Part shown: positions 44,938-54,045 of the stretch, in pieces | Layout: every line of letters starts with the position of its first letter | Numbering within the stretch: the first letter of the stretch is position 1 | NCBI GenBank assembly: GCA_964446655.1 | Contig: CAYUPL010000001.1 | Location: 1 to 64,000 of the forward strand | DNA length: 64,000 nt | Source: Desulfopila_A sp964446655 | GTDB taxonomy: Bacteria; Desulfobacterota; Desulfobulbia; Desulfobulbales; Desulfocapsaceae | Reading direction: 5' to 3' | The notes under the pieces: model-generated | Database searches by the model: none | Told to the model about the DNA's origin: nothing | The model's input: the letters and a program-made list of their open reading frames with translations, nothing else | Made by a program: the position numbers and the translations under genes

Positions 44938-45281
44938 ACTCTCTCAAGGTTTCCGAAACATATCTCTCATAATTATCCTCTATTTCCGGTGTGTTATCGT
45001 CATTGTACAACCTGGTGGCCAAGCATCCGGCAGAGGTTGCCGCACAGCAAGCATATAGATAATCCATGTAAGTGTCAATGCGGATAAGCAGTTGGCCGGA
45101 TTTCTCATAAACATTGTGTCGATTGTACTAACCCGAATTTCTCATGAACATTGTGTCAACTTTCATAAATAAGATGTTATTCCAATATGTTCACGTACAG
45201 GAGGCCACTGTAATCACAAAACAAATGAACCACAACCATATCTTGAGCCACAACCTTATCTTTTCCAAAAAAGTAACCTCG
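44938..45281. repeat. Intergenic region with repeat family A
   Basis: 344 bp between mlaE and yejE. It contains two tandem, 34-bp-spaced copies of the repeat core (see next entry) and no gene. The promoter of the mla operon should be at its left side. Confidence 0.5.
45096..45159 (+). repeat. Repeat family A, tandem copies
   Basis: GCCGGATTTCTCATAAACAT then TGTGTCGA at 45096 is followed at 45130 by AACCCGAATTTCTCATGAAC then ATTGTGTCAAC. The second copy matches 7671-7700 and similarity runs on for about 35 bases. Probably transposon-end remnants. Confidence 0.6.
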
Positions 45282-46325
45282 TTACTTCCTTCTGGGGTCG
45301 AACGTATCACGCAGGGCATCTCCGATGAAAATCAGAAGCACCAGCATGCCGACCAGTACCGTAAAGCTGGACAGCGACAGCCACCAGGCATCAATATTGC
45401 CTTTCCCCTGGGCCAGCAGTTCACCCAGGCTCGGCGTTGCCGGGGGTACTCCCAGGCCAAGAAAATCAAGGCTGGTAAGCGCCAGAACGGCCGCCGACAT
45501 CCTGAAGGGAAGAAAGGTTATAACAGGAGTCATGGCGTTGGGAAGAAGATGCCGAACCATGATGGTCAGATTACCCACACCGAGTGCCCGTGCTGCAGTG
45601 ACATACTCCAGATTGCGGCCCCGGAGAAATTCCGCCCGGACATAATCAGAAAGACCCATCCAGCTGAAAAGAGACAGGAGAACGAGCAAAAGCAATATAC
45701 TTGGTGAAAATACCGAAGAAAAAATAATCAGAAGATAGAGTTCCGGCATTGAACTCCATATCTCAATAAATCTCTGGGCAAAAAGATCGGTCCGACCGCC
45801 GACAAACCCCTGGACGGCACCGGCTATAATTCCAACCAGCGTTCCTATTACGGTCAAGCTTAAACCAAAAAGGACACTCAGTCTGAAGCCGTAGATAAGT
45901 CTGGCCAAGACATCCCGGCCCCTGTCGTCGGTGCCCAGATAGTTATCCCTACCAGGCGGTGACGGCACCGGTCCATCTACTGTAAAATTAATGGTATCAT
46001 AACTGTATTTATTTGGGGGAAACAGGGCGAAATCATCCGGGTCTGCAAGCAACTCCTGAAAATAGGGGTCGAGATAGTCTGTTTCCGTTTCGAAATCACC
46101 ACCAAAGATGGTTTCCGGATACATTTTCACGATGGGGAAATAGTAGTCACCCTGATACCTGACCACAAAAGGCTTATCGTTGCTTATGCATTCGGCAAAC
46201 AAACTCAAGACAAGCAGCACACCAAAGATAATCAGGCTATAGTACCCACGCCTGTTCTTTCGGAAGCGTCGCCACCGCCTTGCAGAGATACTGGTTCGAC
46301 CGCCCTGTGATGTATCAGATGTCAT
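45282..46325 (-). CDS. yejE: Peptide ABC transporter permease, YejE/OppC type
   Basis: Inner membrane permease of an oligopeptide-type importer. 347 residues. One N-terminal helix (YYSLIIFGVLLVLSLFAECI, about residues 28-47), a periplasmic loop with GTDDRGRDVLARLIYGFRLS (the OppC/YejE entry motif, about residues 152-171) and the EAA loop RALGVGNLTIMVRHLLPNAM (about residue 250). The long periplasmic loop between the first helix and the motif is typical of YejE. It follows yejB by six bases. The binding protein (yejA) and ATPase (yejF) genes are absent from both sides. Confidence 0.92.
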   Translation of the reverse strand: MTSDTSQGGRTSISARRWRRFRKNRRGYYSLIIFGVLLVLSLFAECISNDKPFVVRYQGDYYFPIVKMYPETIFGGDFETETDYLDPYFQELLADPDDFALFPPNKYSYDTINFTVDGPVPSPPGRDNYLGTDDRGRDVLARLIYGFRLSVLFGLSLTVIGTLVGIIAGAVQGFVGGRTDLFAQRFIEIWSSMPELYLLIIFSSVFSPSILLLLVLLSLFSWMGLSDYVRAEFLRGRNLEYVTAARALGVGNLTIMVRHLLPNAMTPVITFLPFRMSAAVLALTSLDFLGLGVPPATPSLGELLAQGKGNIDAWWLSLSSFTVLVGMLVLLIFIGDALRDTFDPRRK

Positions 46326-46331
46326 AGTTCA

Positions 46332-47381
46332 TCAGTCAACCTGTTCAAAGCCGATTCGCGGATCTACAACTACATAGCTCACATCGGACAACAGACGGGC
46401 AACCAGTCCAAGTATGGTGAAAAAATAAAGTGTCCCCAGTACAATGGGATAATCCCGATTCAAAACAGCCTCATAAGCAAGCAGCCCCATGCCGTCCAGT
46501 GAAAAAATGGTCTCTATAAGCAGGCTGCCGGTAAAGAAAGCTGCGAGAAAATATCCTGGGAAACCTGTTATTATGGGGATAATGGCATTGCGGAAGACAT
46601 GTTTGTATAAAACGTTTTTTTCATGCAACCCCTTTGCCCTTGCCGTCATCACATACTGTTTACCGATCTCCTCCAGGAAAGAGTTTTTTGTCAGCATTGT
46701 CATGACCGCCAAGCTCCCCATGGCGCTGGAGATAATCGGTAAAACCATATGCCATAAATAGTCTAGAATTTTAGTAAGAAGCGGCAGTTCACTCCAGTTG
46801 TCGGAAACCAGGCCACGCAACGGGAATATATTCCAGAAGCTGCCGCCACCGAATAGAACCAGGAGGACAATGCCAAGGACAAAGCCCGGAATGGCATAAC
46901 CGACAAGAATTACAGTACTGCTGAAGATGTCAAAAGTGGAACCATGCCGCACGGCTTTGGCAATACCAAGAGGAATGCAGACGCCATAGACAATGAGGAA
47001 ACTCCATAGCCCCAGTGACATCGAGACAGGCAGCTTAGAAATAACAAGCTCCACTACGGTCTTCTGATAATAATACGAAGAGCCGAAGTCAAAGACCACG
47101 TAGCGCTTCATCATGGTGAGAAACCTTTCGAGCGGTGGTTTATCAAAACCATAAAACTCTTTAAGCTTCTCGATGCGCTCAGTATTCAGACCGGAAGCGG
47201 CACGATAGAGAGAGCTGCTACCGCCACCGACTTCACCTGCCTCCCCCAGTCCTTCCATCTCTGCAATGAGCTTCTCAACAGGTCCGCCCGGCACAAACTG
47301 CGTAACCATAAAAGTGATGACCATAACCCCCAACAATGTTGGAACCATCAACAGTATTCTTTTCAAGATATAAAGCGGCAT
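46332..47381 (-). CDS. yejB: Peptide ABC transporter permease, YejB/OppB type
   Basis: Partner permease of YejE. From ATG 47381 the protein has 349 residues and begins MPLYILKRILLMVPTLLGVM, the normal YejB opening; the frame stays open for 33 codons to ATG 47480 and neither start has a good ribosome binding site. Motifs: TFMVTQFVPGGPVEKL (about residues 22-37), IPLGIAKAVRHGSTFD, and the EAA loop TARAKGLHEKNVLYKHVFRN (about residue 240). It is divergent from rnd. Without yejA and yejF it must use subunits encoded elsewhere, or the operon has been truncated. Confidence 0.85.
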   Translation of the reverse strand: MPLYILKRILLMVPTLLGVMVITFMVTQFVPGGPVEKLIAEMEGLGEAGEVGGGSSSLYRAASGLNTERIEKLKEFYGFDKPPLERFLTMMKRYVVFDFGSSYYYQKTVVELVISKLPVSMSLGLWSFLIVYGVCIPLGIAKAVRHGSTFDIFSSTVILVGYAIPGFVLGIVLLVLFGGGSFWNIFPLRGLVSDNWSELPLLTKILDYLWHMVLPIISSAMGSLAVMTMLTKNSFLEEIGKQYVMTARAKGLHEKNVLYKHVFRNAIIPIITGFPGYFLAAFFTGSLLIETIFSLDGMGLLAYEAVLNRDYPIVLGTLYFFTILGLVARLLSDVSYVVVDPRIGFEQVD

Positions 47382-47743
47382 AATGTATTCTGTGGGGAGC
47401 AACCTCTCCCCGAGGGGCTGTACGACATAACTGAATTGCTCTCTTAAATCCGGCGACAGGGATATTTTAAGATTTCTCATATTAATGTATGTTGTGAAGA
47501 AAGCAAAACGATTTTCCAGAAAAATGTTTGAAGAGAAGTCGGTTAAAAAAAAGAAAAGAGAAGCGGCATATTCTGAGTATTATGCTTGTTTTTTCTTCCA
47601 TATTTAGTATCAGTGTTTGAAAAGCAGATCGACTAAGTGGTAAAAACTATGCCCAGACGAAATACGCATCGCGCAATCCGTGGGCATGATAAAATGTATA
47701 CCTTGCGAAAATATCACTCTTCTCCTCCAGGATCAGTAAAATA

Positions 47744-48850
47744 ATGATAACCTCTTCTGATGCATTGCGTTCTCTTGTTAAAAGAGCCGGGTCGACAGAT
47801 GCTGTTGCAATCGACACGGAATTCGTCTGGACCAGAACCTACCTTCCCCGTCTTGGCCTTATTCAACTGGCTCTCTCCGATGAAGACTGCCACTTGCTTG
47901 ATCCGCTCAGCATAGAAGATCTCTCCCCTCTAGGAGAACTGCTGGCCGATCCCACGGTGGTAAAAATATGTCACGATGCCCCTCAGGATCTCGCCATACT
48001 TCACAAAGTAACCGGATATGTACCCAGAAATGTTTTTGATACACGCCTTGCCGCCGGCTTTGCCGGTCTTCCCGCAACGTTGTCCCTGGGCAACCTGATA
48101 CAGGAATTGCTTGATATCAATCTGACCAAAACGGAAACCAGGACTGACTGGCTGAAACGACCTCTTGCTCCTGAACAGACTGACTATGCCCTTGACGATG
48201 TCCGCTATCTGCGCGCCGCCAAGGTGATTCTGGTCAACCGGATCATTGGACCGGAAATAAAAGCGTGGCTTCAGGAAGAGCTCGAGCTTCTCAACAATCC
48301 TGATAATTACAACGGCCTGCCCCCTGAAAAACGCTACCGCAAGATACGTGGGACGAAAAGCCTCGACGGTACCGGCCTGGCCGTCCTGCGTGAGCTCGCT
48401 CTGTGGCGGGAACGAACGGCCCGGAAACTCAACCGGCCTCGAGGACATATTCTGAAGGATTCCATTCTTATCGATCTCAGTAGAAAACAGCCCACAACGC
48501 CGGAACAGCTCCAGGAAATTTCATCTGTATCGACCAGGGTCATTGACCGGTGGGGCACAACGTTGCTGAAGGCGGTCGAGGCCGGCCTTTCCTGTCCGGC
48601 AGAACATCGCCCACAAACAGAAGAATCAGGCCGTCTCAACAAAAAAAACCTGCAGCTGTTTGAGCGATTGAACGAATTCATCCAGCTTAAAAGCAACGTT
48701 CAGGGTATTGACCCCATGCTTATCGGCAACTCAACTGAGCTCAAGCAACTGGTTAAAATTATAAATAATTCATGCAAATCGAAGATGATAAGGCAAATGG
48801 AAGGCTGGAGAAAATCGTTTCTCAATGATTTTTTCCGCTACGCCATTTAG
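47744..48850 (+). CDS. rnd: Ribonuclease D
   Basis: 3'-5' exoribonuclease that trims tRNA precursors. 368 residues. DEDD nuclease motifs: AIDTEFVWTRTYLPRL (about residue 22), CHDAPQDLAILHKV (about 78) and DYALDDVRYLRAAK (about 148). HRDC RNA-binding domain at about residues 205-290 (LAVLRELALWRERTARKLNR). The spacing to the ATG allows an AGGA at 47728. No neighbour is related. Confidence 0.93.
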   Translation: MITSSDALRSLVKRAGSTDAVAIDTEFVWTRTYLPRLGLIQLALSDEDCHLLDPLSIEDLSPLGELLADPTVVKICHDAPQDLAILHKVTGYVPRNVFDTRLAAGFAGLPATLSLGNLIQELLDINLTKTETRTDWLKRPLAPEQTDYALDDVRYLRAAKVILVNRIIGPEIKAWLQEELELLNNPDNYNGLPPEKRYRKIRGTKSLDGTGLAVLRELALWRERTARKLNRPRGHILKDSILIDLSRKQPTTPEQLQEISSVSTRVIDRWGTTLLKAVEAGLSCPAEHRPQTEESGRLNKKNLQLFERLNEFIQLKSNVQGIDPMLIGNSTELKQLVKIINNSCKSKMIRQMEGWRKSFLNDFFRYAI

Positions 48851-49004
48851 TTCTGTCTTAAAGCATGAACATCCTATGGTAGCCGTCCATCGTCCATCCC
48901 CTTTGCCTGCTGATACATATTCAGCCTGGTGTTTGTAGCCAAGATGGTACATGACCCCTTAATTTTTCAACCTTTATTATATCTTCTCCAATAAACATAC
49001 TACC

Positions 49005-50606
49005 ATGAACCATAAACCAGTCATTCGACTCTGCGGTGACGACCTCACCTATAAAGATATAGTCGCCATCGGTATTGGTGAGCTGAAAGTGGAATTAACT
49101 GACGAATCCATAGAACGTTGCCGGGCCTCCCGACAATATCTGGAAAAAGCCATCCAGGAGAAAAAGATCATCTACGGTGTAAACACCTCCTATGGGCCGA
49201 TGTGTAACAAGATCATCAATGATCGTGATATTGAAACCCTGCAGAATAATCTTATCATCAGTCATGCCGCCGGCCTGGGCGAGCCCATTCTCCCCTGTAT
49301 TTCTCAAGCCATTCTCGCCGTTCGCCTGAACACGCTTGCCAAAGGATATTCCGGCGTCCGTCTTGAACTGCTGGACCTCATGCGCGATATGATCAACCTC
49401 GACTTTGCTCCATATATACCGGAATGCGGCAGCGTCGGTGCATCCGGAGATCTCATTCATCTGGCCCATATGTCTCTGGCTGTTATCGGTAAAGGGAAGG
49501 TTTATCTGAATGACGAACTGATGGAGGCGGAAGAGGCCTTTGCCCGAACCGGTCTTACACCCCTGAGGCTGAGTTACAAGGAAGGTCTGGCGTTGATGAA
49601 CGGCACTGCAGCCATGACCGCCATAGCAGCCTTTGCTCTTTTTGGCGCCGAAAAGCTGTATAATTTAGCCTGTGTCAATGCGGCCTTCGCCGTGGAAATT
49701 TTCGGCGGAATCGACGATGCCTTTGATGAGGACCTTCATCTTGTCAAACCGCATCCAGGACAGATCAGTGCCGCAGAAACCATCAAAAAACTGTATAAAG
49801 GCACCGGTAATATTACCCTGCGTGAAGAAATGCATGACCGCATCCGCAGCCAGAACAGTGCGGATGTGCCCGTCTACGAAACCAACATCAATGTCCAGGA
49901 CGTTTATTCAATCCGCTGCACGCCGCAAATACTGGCACCAGTGTGGGAAACCATCGATTATGTCCGCAAGACCATAGAGACCGAAGCCAACTCTTCCAAC
50001 GATAATCCCATCATCATCCCGCAGAAAAATAAAATCATCCATGGTGGCAATTTTCATGGACAGAGCATCAGCTTCGCCATGGATTCGCTCTGCATAGCCA
50101 TTTCAACATTGTGCAATCTCTCCGAAAGGCGAACCAACAAACTGCTCGACAAAAGCCTCAACGAAGGGTTGCCCGAACACCTTATCCCGGGCCAGGTCGG
50201 CTTGACCATGGGATTTATGGGAGCACAGTATCTCGCCACCTCCTCCACCGCGGAAAACAGAGGTCTGGCTGCCCCGATGAGCGTCAACACCATATCCTGC
50301 AACGCCTCCAATCAGGATGTTGTCAGCATGGGTACAGTTGCCGCCCGCAAGGCCTTCCGGCTGGTGAGCAATGCCAAACATGTCGTCACGTTGGAAACAC
50401 TGGCCGACCTGCAGGCTCTCTCTTTCAGGAACAACGACAGACTGGGGTACGGAACCGGCAGAATATATGCACTGCTCAACGAACATTTTGAAGTATACGA
50501 TGACACTCGTATCTTTCATGAGGACCTGAAAAAATTTCGAAAACTGCTTTTTTCAAGTCGTCTTTTTGACTCTCTCGAACCATATTTTGAACAGTCATGT
50601 CCATAA
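49005..50606 (+). CDS. Aromatic amino acid/histidine ammonia-lyase (MIO family)
   Basis: Removes ammonia from an aromatic amino acid or histidine to give an arylacrylate. 533 residues. The MIO cofactor forms from Ala146-Ser147-Gly148 in GSVGASGDLIHLAHM; the catalytic tyrosine is in IIYGVNTSYGPM (about residue 57). The selectivity position is Ser86-His87 (LIISHAAG), the pair found in histidine lyases and also, from memory, in the tyrosine lyase clade of flexirubin gene clusters (Flavobacterium), which this protein resembles in other blocks (HGGNFHGQSISFAMDSL, YLATSSTAENRGL). No hutU or hutI is nearby, while ketosynthases and ACPs follow, so it probably supplies the aryl starter of a polyene (inference). 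Overlaps the next gene by ten bases. Confidence 0.9.
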   Translation: MNHKPVIRLCGDDLTYKDIVAIGIGELKVELTDESIERCRASRQYLEKAIQEKKIIYGVNTSYGPMCNKIINDRDIETLQNNLIISHAAGLGEPILPCISQAILAVRLNTLAKGYSGVRLELLDLMRDMINLDFAPYIPECGSVGASGDLIHLAHMSLAVIGKGKVYLNDELMEAEEAFARTGLTPLRLSYKEGLALMNGTAAMTAIAAFALFGAEKLYNLACVNAAFAVEIFGGIDDAFDEDLHLVKPHPGQISAAETIKKLYKGTGNITLREEMHDRIRSQNSADVPVYETNINVQDVYSIRCTPQILAPVWETIDYVRKTIETEANSSNDNPIIIPQKNKIIHGGNFHGQSISFAMDSLCIAISTLCNLSERRTNKLLDKSLNEGLPEHLIPGQVGLTMGFMGAQYLATSSTAENRGLAAPMSVNTISCNASNQDVVSMGTVAARKAFRLVSNAKHVVTLETLADLQALSFRNNDRLGYGTGRIYALLNEHFEVYDDTRIFHEDLKKFRKLLFSSRLFDSLEPYFEQSCP

Positions 50607-50902
50607 TAGAAAAAATATATTCTGTTTTCGCCGTATTGTTTGCCGGCACCCTTCTCATTAGCCTTTTCGTCGTTCCGGAAGCGAGGAGTTTTCAAATCCT
50701 GCTCCCCGTCGGTTTAGTCGGTGTTTTCATCAATATCGGCCTGATGTTTATTGTCCTTCGTGATATACTGTATCGTGAGTTCGGTAGTCCTGCCGGGAAA
50801 TATGTATGGATCTGCATCATCCTGATTTTCTGGCCTGCCATACTGTACTATCTGCCCAAATACGGCTTCCGGACAAGAACAGCAAGTCGTCCCGGTTTAT
50901 GA
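50597..50902 (+). CDS. Small hydrophobic membrane protein
   Basis: 101 residues, no known family. Three predicted membrane helices at about residues 8-27, 37-56 and 70-87 (the last WICIILIFWPAILYYL). It overlaps the ammonia-lyase stop by ten bases, so the two are translationally coupled. Together with the next gene, a PagL-like protein, this suggests an envelope role. No catalytic motif. Confidence 0.7.
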   Translation: MSIIEKIYSVFAVLFAGTLLISLFVVPEARSFQILLPVGLVGVFINIGLMFIVLRDILYREFGSPAGKYVWICIILIFWPAILYYLPKYGFRTRTASRPGL

Positions 50903-50927
50903 AAATTTGCAGAAGGCTACTGTCATC

Positions 50928-51569
50928 ATGGAAGGATATCAACACTCCGACACAGGCACAGATAGAAACAGGAAAATAACGCGGAGATGGGCGAGAAGGG
51001 CATCCCGGGTGGCTCTTCTCCCGGCCGTCATGCTTTTGGTTCCCGGCAGAGCTGTGCCGGCCGCTGTAATTGCAGAGCCTGGAGCCCCGGAGTTTGCTCT
51101 TCTGGCCGGTTACGGCTCAAGCCATCCCGGCCTGGGAGAGACGGAAAGCAGAATAGAGACATTTGATGTGGTGCTGCGCGGCAGTAGCGTGCTGATCGAC
51201 GAGATCGGTTCTTCCTGGTATCGGGGCTATCACTCTCTCATGGTGGAGCTTCCCCTTCACTTCTTTCTCCATCGTAACGATCTGCCGATGGTGGGTCTGA
51301 ATGTTCTGGCGGCCTATACTTTTACCGCCTCTCGGCTGCAACCATACATTTTTGCAGGTGGCGGCCCTCTCTACATCGACGCCGACATTGACGGTATGGG
51401 GGCGGACTGGAACGGCAACTACCAGTTTGGAGCTGGTTTCAGCGTGCCTCTGCGGACCGGTCACTCCTTTCTCGTTCAAGCGGGGTATCATCATATTTCC
51501 AATGGCGGCAGCAGCAATCCCAACAAACCCCTCAACTCCACTAAGATTCTAGTCGGAATCACGTTTTAA
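50928..51569 (+). CDS. PagL-like lipid A deacylase / outer membrane beta-barrel
   Basis: 213 residues. I chose ATG 50928 because the upstream in-frame start is TTG. An N-terminal signal peptide (ASRVALLPAVMLLVPGRAVP, cut near PAA) precedes an eight-stranded barrel pattern of alternating residues. The C-terminus GYHHISNGGSSNPNKPLNST aligns with PagL's active-site block: H-x-S-N is present, which in PagL is the His-Ser pair; the PagL glutamate (in its IES motif) corresponds to asparagine in PLNST, so activity is uncertain. It ends the lyase unit 22 bp before the convergent U32 gene. Confidence 0.75.
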   Translation: MEGYQHSDTGTDRNRKITRRWARRASRVALLPAVMLLVPGRAVPAAVIAEPGAPEFALLAGYGSSHPGLGETESRIETFDVVLRGSSVLIDEIGSSWYRGYHSLMVELPLHFFLHRNDLPMVGLNVLAAYTFTASRLQPYIFAGGGPLYIDADIDGMGADWNGNYQFGAGFSVPLRTGHSFLVQAGYHHISNGGSSNPNKPLNSTKILVGITF

Positions 51570-51591
51570 AGACAGCACGGAGAATGCTTTC

Positions 51592-52785
51592 TCATCTGCT
51601 GACTGTCATGGAATCCTTGAGGAGGTCTTCGATATCACCGGCAAGCTGCAAGGCTTCCTCACGATCGAGGCGGACGGCACGTTCGGCAAAACCATGACAG
51701 TACCGACACTCTTCACAAAAATTTTCGGCACAGCGAATGTTTTTGAATCCAGCAAGAAAGCCGCTTAATTCAGCATTATCGATAGAGAGATCAAGGTCGA
51801 GGAGTCGTTTCCTCAATTTGAGCATACGGATCGTAAGCTGCCTTTCTTCTTTAGTATAGTGTCGCATACGTTCCCGGACCTGATTGTCGATGTCCAGATG
51901 GAAGCCCGCCGGATCACCGAGCATCTCCAAGGAAATAATATCCAGCAAATTCCCTTCATAACGGCGGGCTGCATAGGCATCCGCCACCCGCAGGAGCCAC
52001 TGCGTTGATCTGGAACGGTCGATAATTTTGAATTCATCAAATCCCAAGGCCTCATAAACATGAAGATCTTCCGGACGAATCCAACGACTCATCAGTAGAA
52101 GCTCGGGGTGCAGTAAACGTCTCCGGGTACACTGCCACAGATAGACATCGAGGAAAAAGCCGGCCTGTGTTGTGTTCTGGGCAGACTGAGATGCATGACC
52201 GACGCTGGCTGCATGCTCTGCCAGGTAATGACAGTTGTAGATACAGGAAACATTGGCGAAGAGCTGCAGATCACAGGAGAGAACCGAGCGGATTTTGGCA
52301 AGCATTGTAAAATCGCGGTTAAACTCACTGTATGGAATAATCAGCGGGTCGACACCAAGATCTTCCTGATATTTCAGCCTGGCAAGGTTTGTCGGCCAGC
52401 TGAGCACACTGCCCCTGATTGCCAGGTCGGGAAAATTTCGACGCACCAGACCCAATACGGCGAGATTGGCAATGGAGACACTATCAACACCGACATCAAC
52501 CAGCTGTCCGACAAACCGTAGAATTTCACGCTTGCCCTCCTGGGTTTGCTCAAGGTTGCCGAGACAGGGGGCGTTAATAAGATAGCAGAACGACAAGCCG
52601 TGTTCATGAGCTGCTTCGATATAATCTACCGCAAAATTCCAGCTCACTTGAGGAATAACCATGCCGGCCCTGCCTCCTCCCACTATATCAAAAGGCAATT
52701 TTGCATAGATGGAAGTCACTTCGGGGATTTTCGCCAGGCCTTCCAGCAGTTCCAGATCCCAGTTTGCCGCAACACTCAGTTTCAT
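51592..52785 (-). CDS. U32-family peptidase-like iron-sulfur protein
   Basis: 397 residues of the U32 family, whose studied members (UbiU/UbiV, TrhP, RlhA) carry [4Fe-4S] clusters and perform oxygen-independent hydroxylation of quinone precursors or RNA. TIM-barrel beginning KLSVAANWDLELLEGLAKIP, a substrate loop LPFDIVGGGRAGMVIPQVSW (about residues 30-49). Two cysteine sets: C171, C181, C185 (NVSCIYNCHYL) and C219, and a C-terminal CX4CX2CX2C (C352, C357, C360, C363). Position in the polyene-like cluster suggests ring hydroxylation of the aryl group without O2. It is not clearly UbiU or UbiV, and protease activity is unlikely. Confidence 0.8.
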   Translation of the reverse strand: MKLSVAANWDLELLEGLAKIPEVTSIYAKLPFDIVGGGRAGMVIPQVSWNFAVDYIEAAHEHGLSFCYLINAPCLGNLEQTQEGKREILRFVGQLVDVGVDSVSIANLAVLGLVRRNFPDLAIRGSVLSWPTNLARLKYQEDLGVDPLIIPYSEFNRDFTMLAKIRSVLSCDLQLFANVSCIYNCHYLAEHAASVGHASQSAQNTTQAGFFLDVYLWQCTRRRLLHPELLLMSRWIRPEDLHVYEALGFDEFKIIDRSRSTQWLLRVADAYAARRYEGNLLDIISLEMLGDPAGFHLDIDNQVRERMRHYTKEERQLTIRMLKLRKRLLDLDLSIDNAELSGFLAGFKNIRCAENFCEECRYCHGFAERAVRLDREEALQLAGDIEDLLKDSMTVSR

Positions 52786-52916
52786 TTTTTCACTTTTCCC
52801 CAGGGAGATCGTCGTGGCCTTTTGCCACAGATTTCAATACACTACAGATCACTACCATCATAAACCGCTTTTTTCAACTACAAAGAATTTCATCGGTGCG
52901 GGTTTTGCGGAAGAAC

Positions 52917-53597
52917 TTACTCTTCAGTATTTACATATCCATATGCCGCGAATTGAAACGGAGATGCCATTACCAGGGTGAGGTGCTCCGCCAGACCGGC
53001 TTGCAGCAATTGATCCGCCACCTCTTCTCGAGTGTAGGCTGCATGAAAAGAGTGCATCATGTCCCGACGCAGTAAAGGGGGGGCCTTTGGAACATAGGTA
53101 TCGATAAAAAATTCAGCCGACTTTTCAGTATCCGGGCGCAAAAGATCAACCACCAGCACCGCGGCATGAGGCAGACTGTATTGGCGGATGGCACTCCATA
53201 AGGCCTGAGGATCATTAAGATGATGTAAAAAACTATTCGACACGATCACCCCGTAACGCTCATGCGGCAGAGAGAGTTTGCCCGGCAGAATCCCATGAAA
53301 AAGTCGAACCTGATTGTCGCGCCCTTCACGTCGCACTGCCCGGTGGCCGAACTCCAGCATAGGCTGAGCACCATCCACGCCATGTACCTCACACTGCGGG
53401 AACAGTCGAGCGAAGCGCAAAGCAGTCGCCGCCGGCCCACACCCAAGGTCGAGAATCACACCATCCGGTTGCAGACCACGAAAAAATTTGCGGAAATTCT
53501 GGACGAAAAGCCAATGACCATTGTCCAGACTGCTACCGGCATAGGCAGCAACGTTCAATGGTCCATCCATCAATTCCGGTTCTGGAATACGTTTCAT
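52917..53597 (-). CDS. SAM-dependent methyltransferase
   Basis: 226 residues, class I Rossmann methyltransferase. SAM-binding motif I is VILDLGCGPAATALRFARLF (residues about 47-66), motif II VHGVDGAQPML, and IVSNSFLHHLNDPQALWSAI (about 117-136) is motif IV. It resembles UbiE/small-molecule methyltransferases. It is the first gene of a minus-strand pair with the U32 gene (131-bp gap) and divergent from the dehydratase-ACP-radical SAM genes. Methylation of a ring hydroxyl or carbon is the likely role (inference). Confidence 0.8.
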   Translation of the reverse strand: MKRIPEPELMDGPLNVAAYAGSSLDNGHWLFVQNFRKFFRGLQPDGVILDLGCGPAATALRFARLFPQCEVHGVDGAQPMLEFGHRAVRREGRDNQVRLFHGILPGKLSLPHERYGVIVSNSFLHHLNDPQALWSAIRQYSLPHAAVLVVDLLRPDTEKSAEFFIDTYVPKAPPLLRRDMMHSFHAAYTREEVADQLLQAGLAEHLTLVMASPFQFAAYGYVNTEE

Positions 53598-54045
53598 ATC
53601 TTTTCTTTTATAAACCTTGCGCCGATCATATCATGTTCGTTGCCAAGCAACATCTTGACAGGCAAATGTAAATCATTCTTCATAACGGGTTTTTAGTACA
53701 ATAAAAACACTCCTAATTCTCGTCTTGTTGCGCCAGCCCGTGCAAGATGGGATCTTTTCTCATTACCAGGCCAAATCGTTGTTGGACCAGTATTTTTCTT
53801 ATTGTAAATTATCCTGAAGGTGTTACAATCCTTTTTTTTTGCAAGGACTTTTTTAAACTCGTATTGTACATTGCTGAAATGTATGTTGCGACGAAAGTGA
53901 TCCATCTTGCCTGCTAATCTGTTGAACATTTCCAGCTCAAATGGTATGTTTTCCTCCCTTCCACCTGGTTTACAACAGATCGGCACAGGAGGGGAATGGT
54001 TTATCAGTTCGGAACAACGTGTAGCCTGGACAAGGATTGACAAAT
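53598..54045. other. Divergent promoter region of the polyene-like cluster
   Basis: 448 bp separating the minus-strand methyltransferase/U32 genes from the plus-strand biosynthetic operon. A TTGACA at 53655 lacks a good -10. I found no operator-like palindrome. The open frames inside have no ribosome binding site and are rejected. Confidence 0.5.

Noticed and set aside
51592..52785. U32 gene as a collagenase-type protease
   Set aside because: Characterised U32 proteins are Fe-S hydroxylation factors, and the cysteine sets here support that class rather than proteolysis.
53693..54043. 116-codon minus-strand frame in the divergent promoter region
   Set aside because: No ribosome binding site and no resemblance to a family; its start abuts the dehydratase-like gene start.
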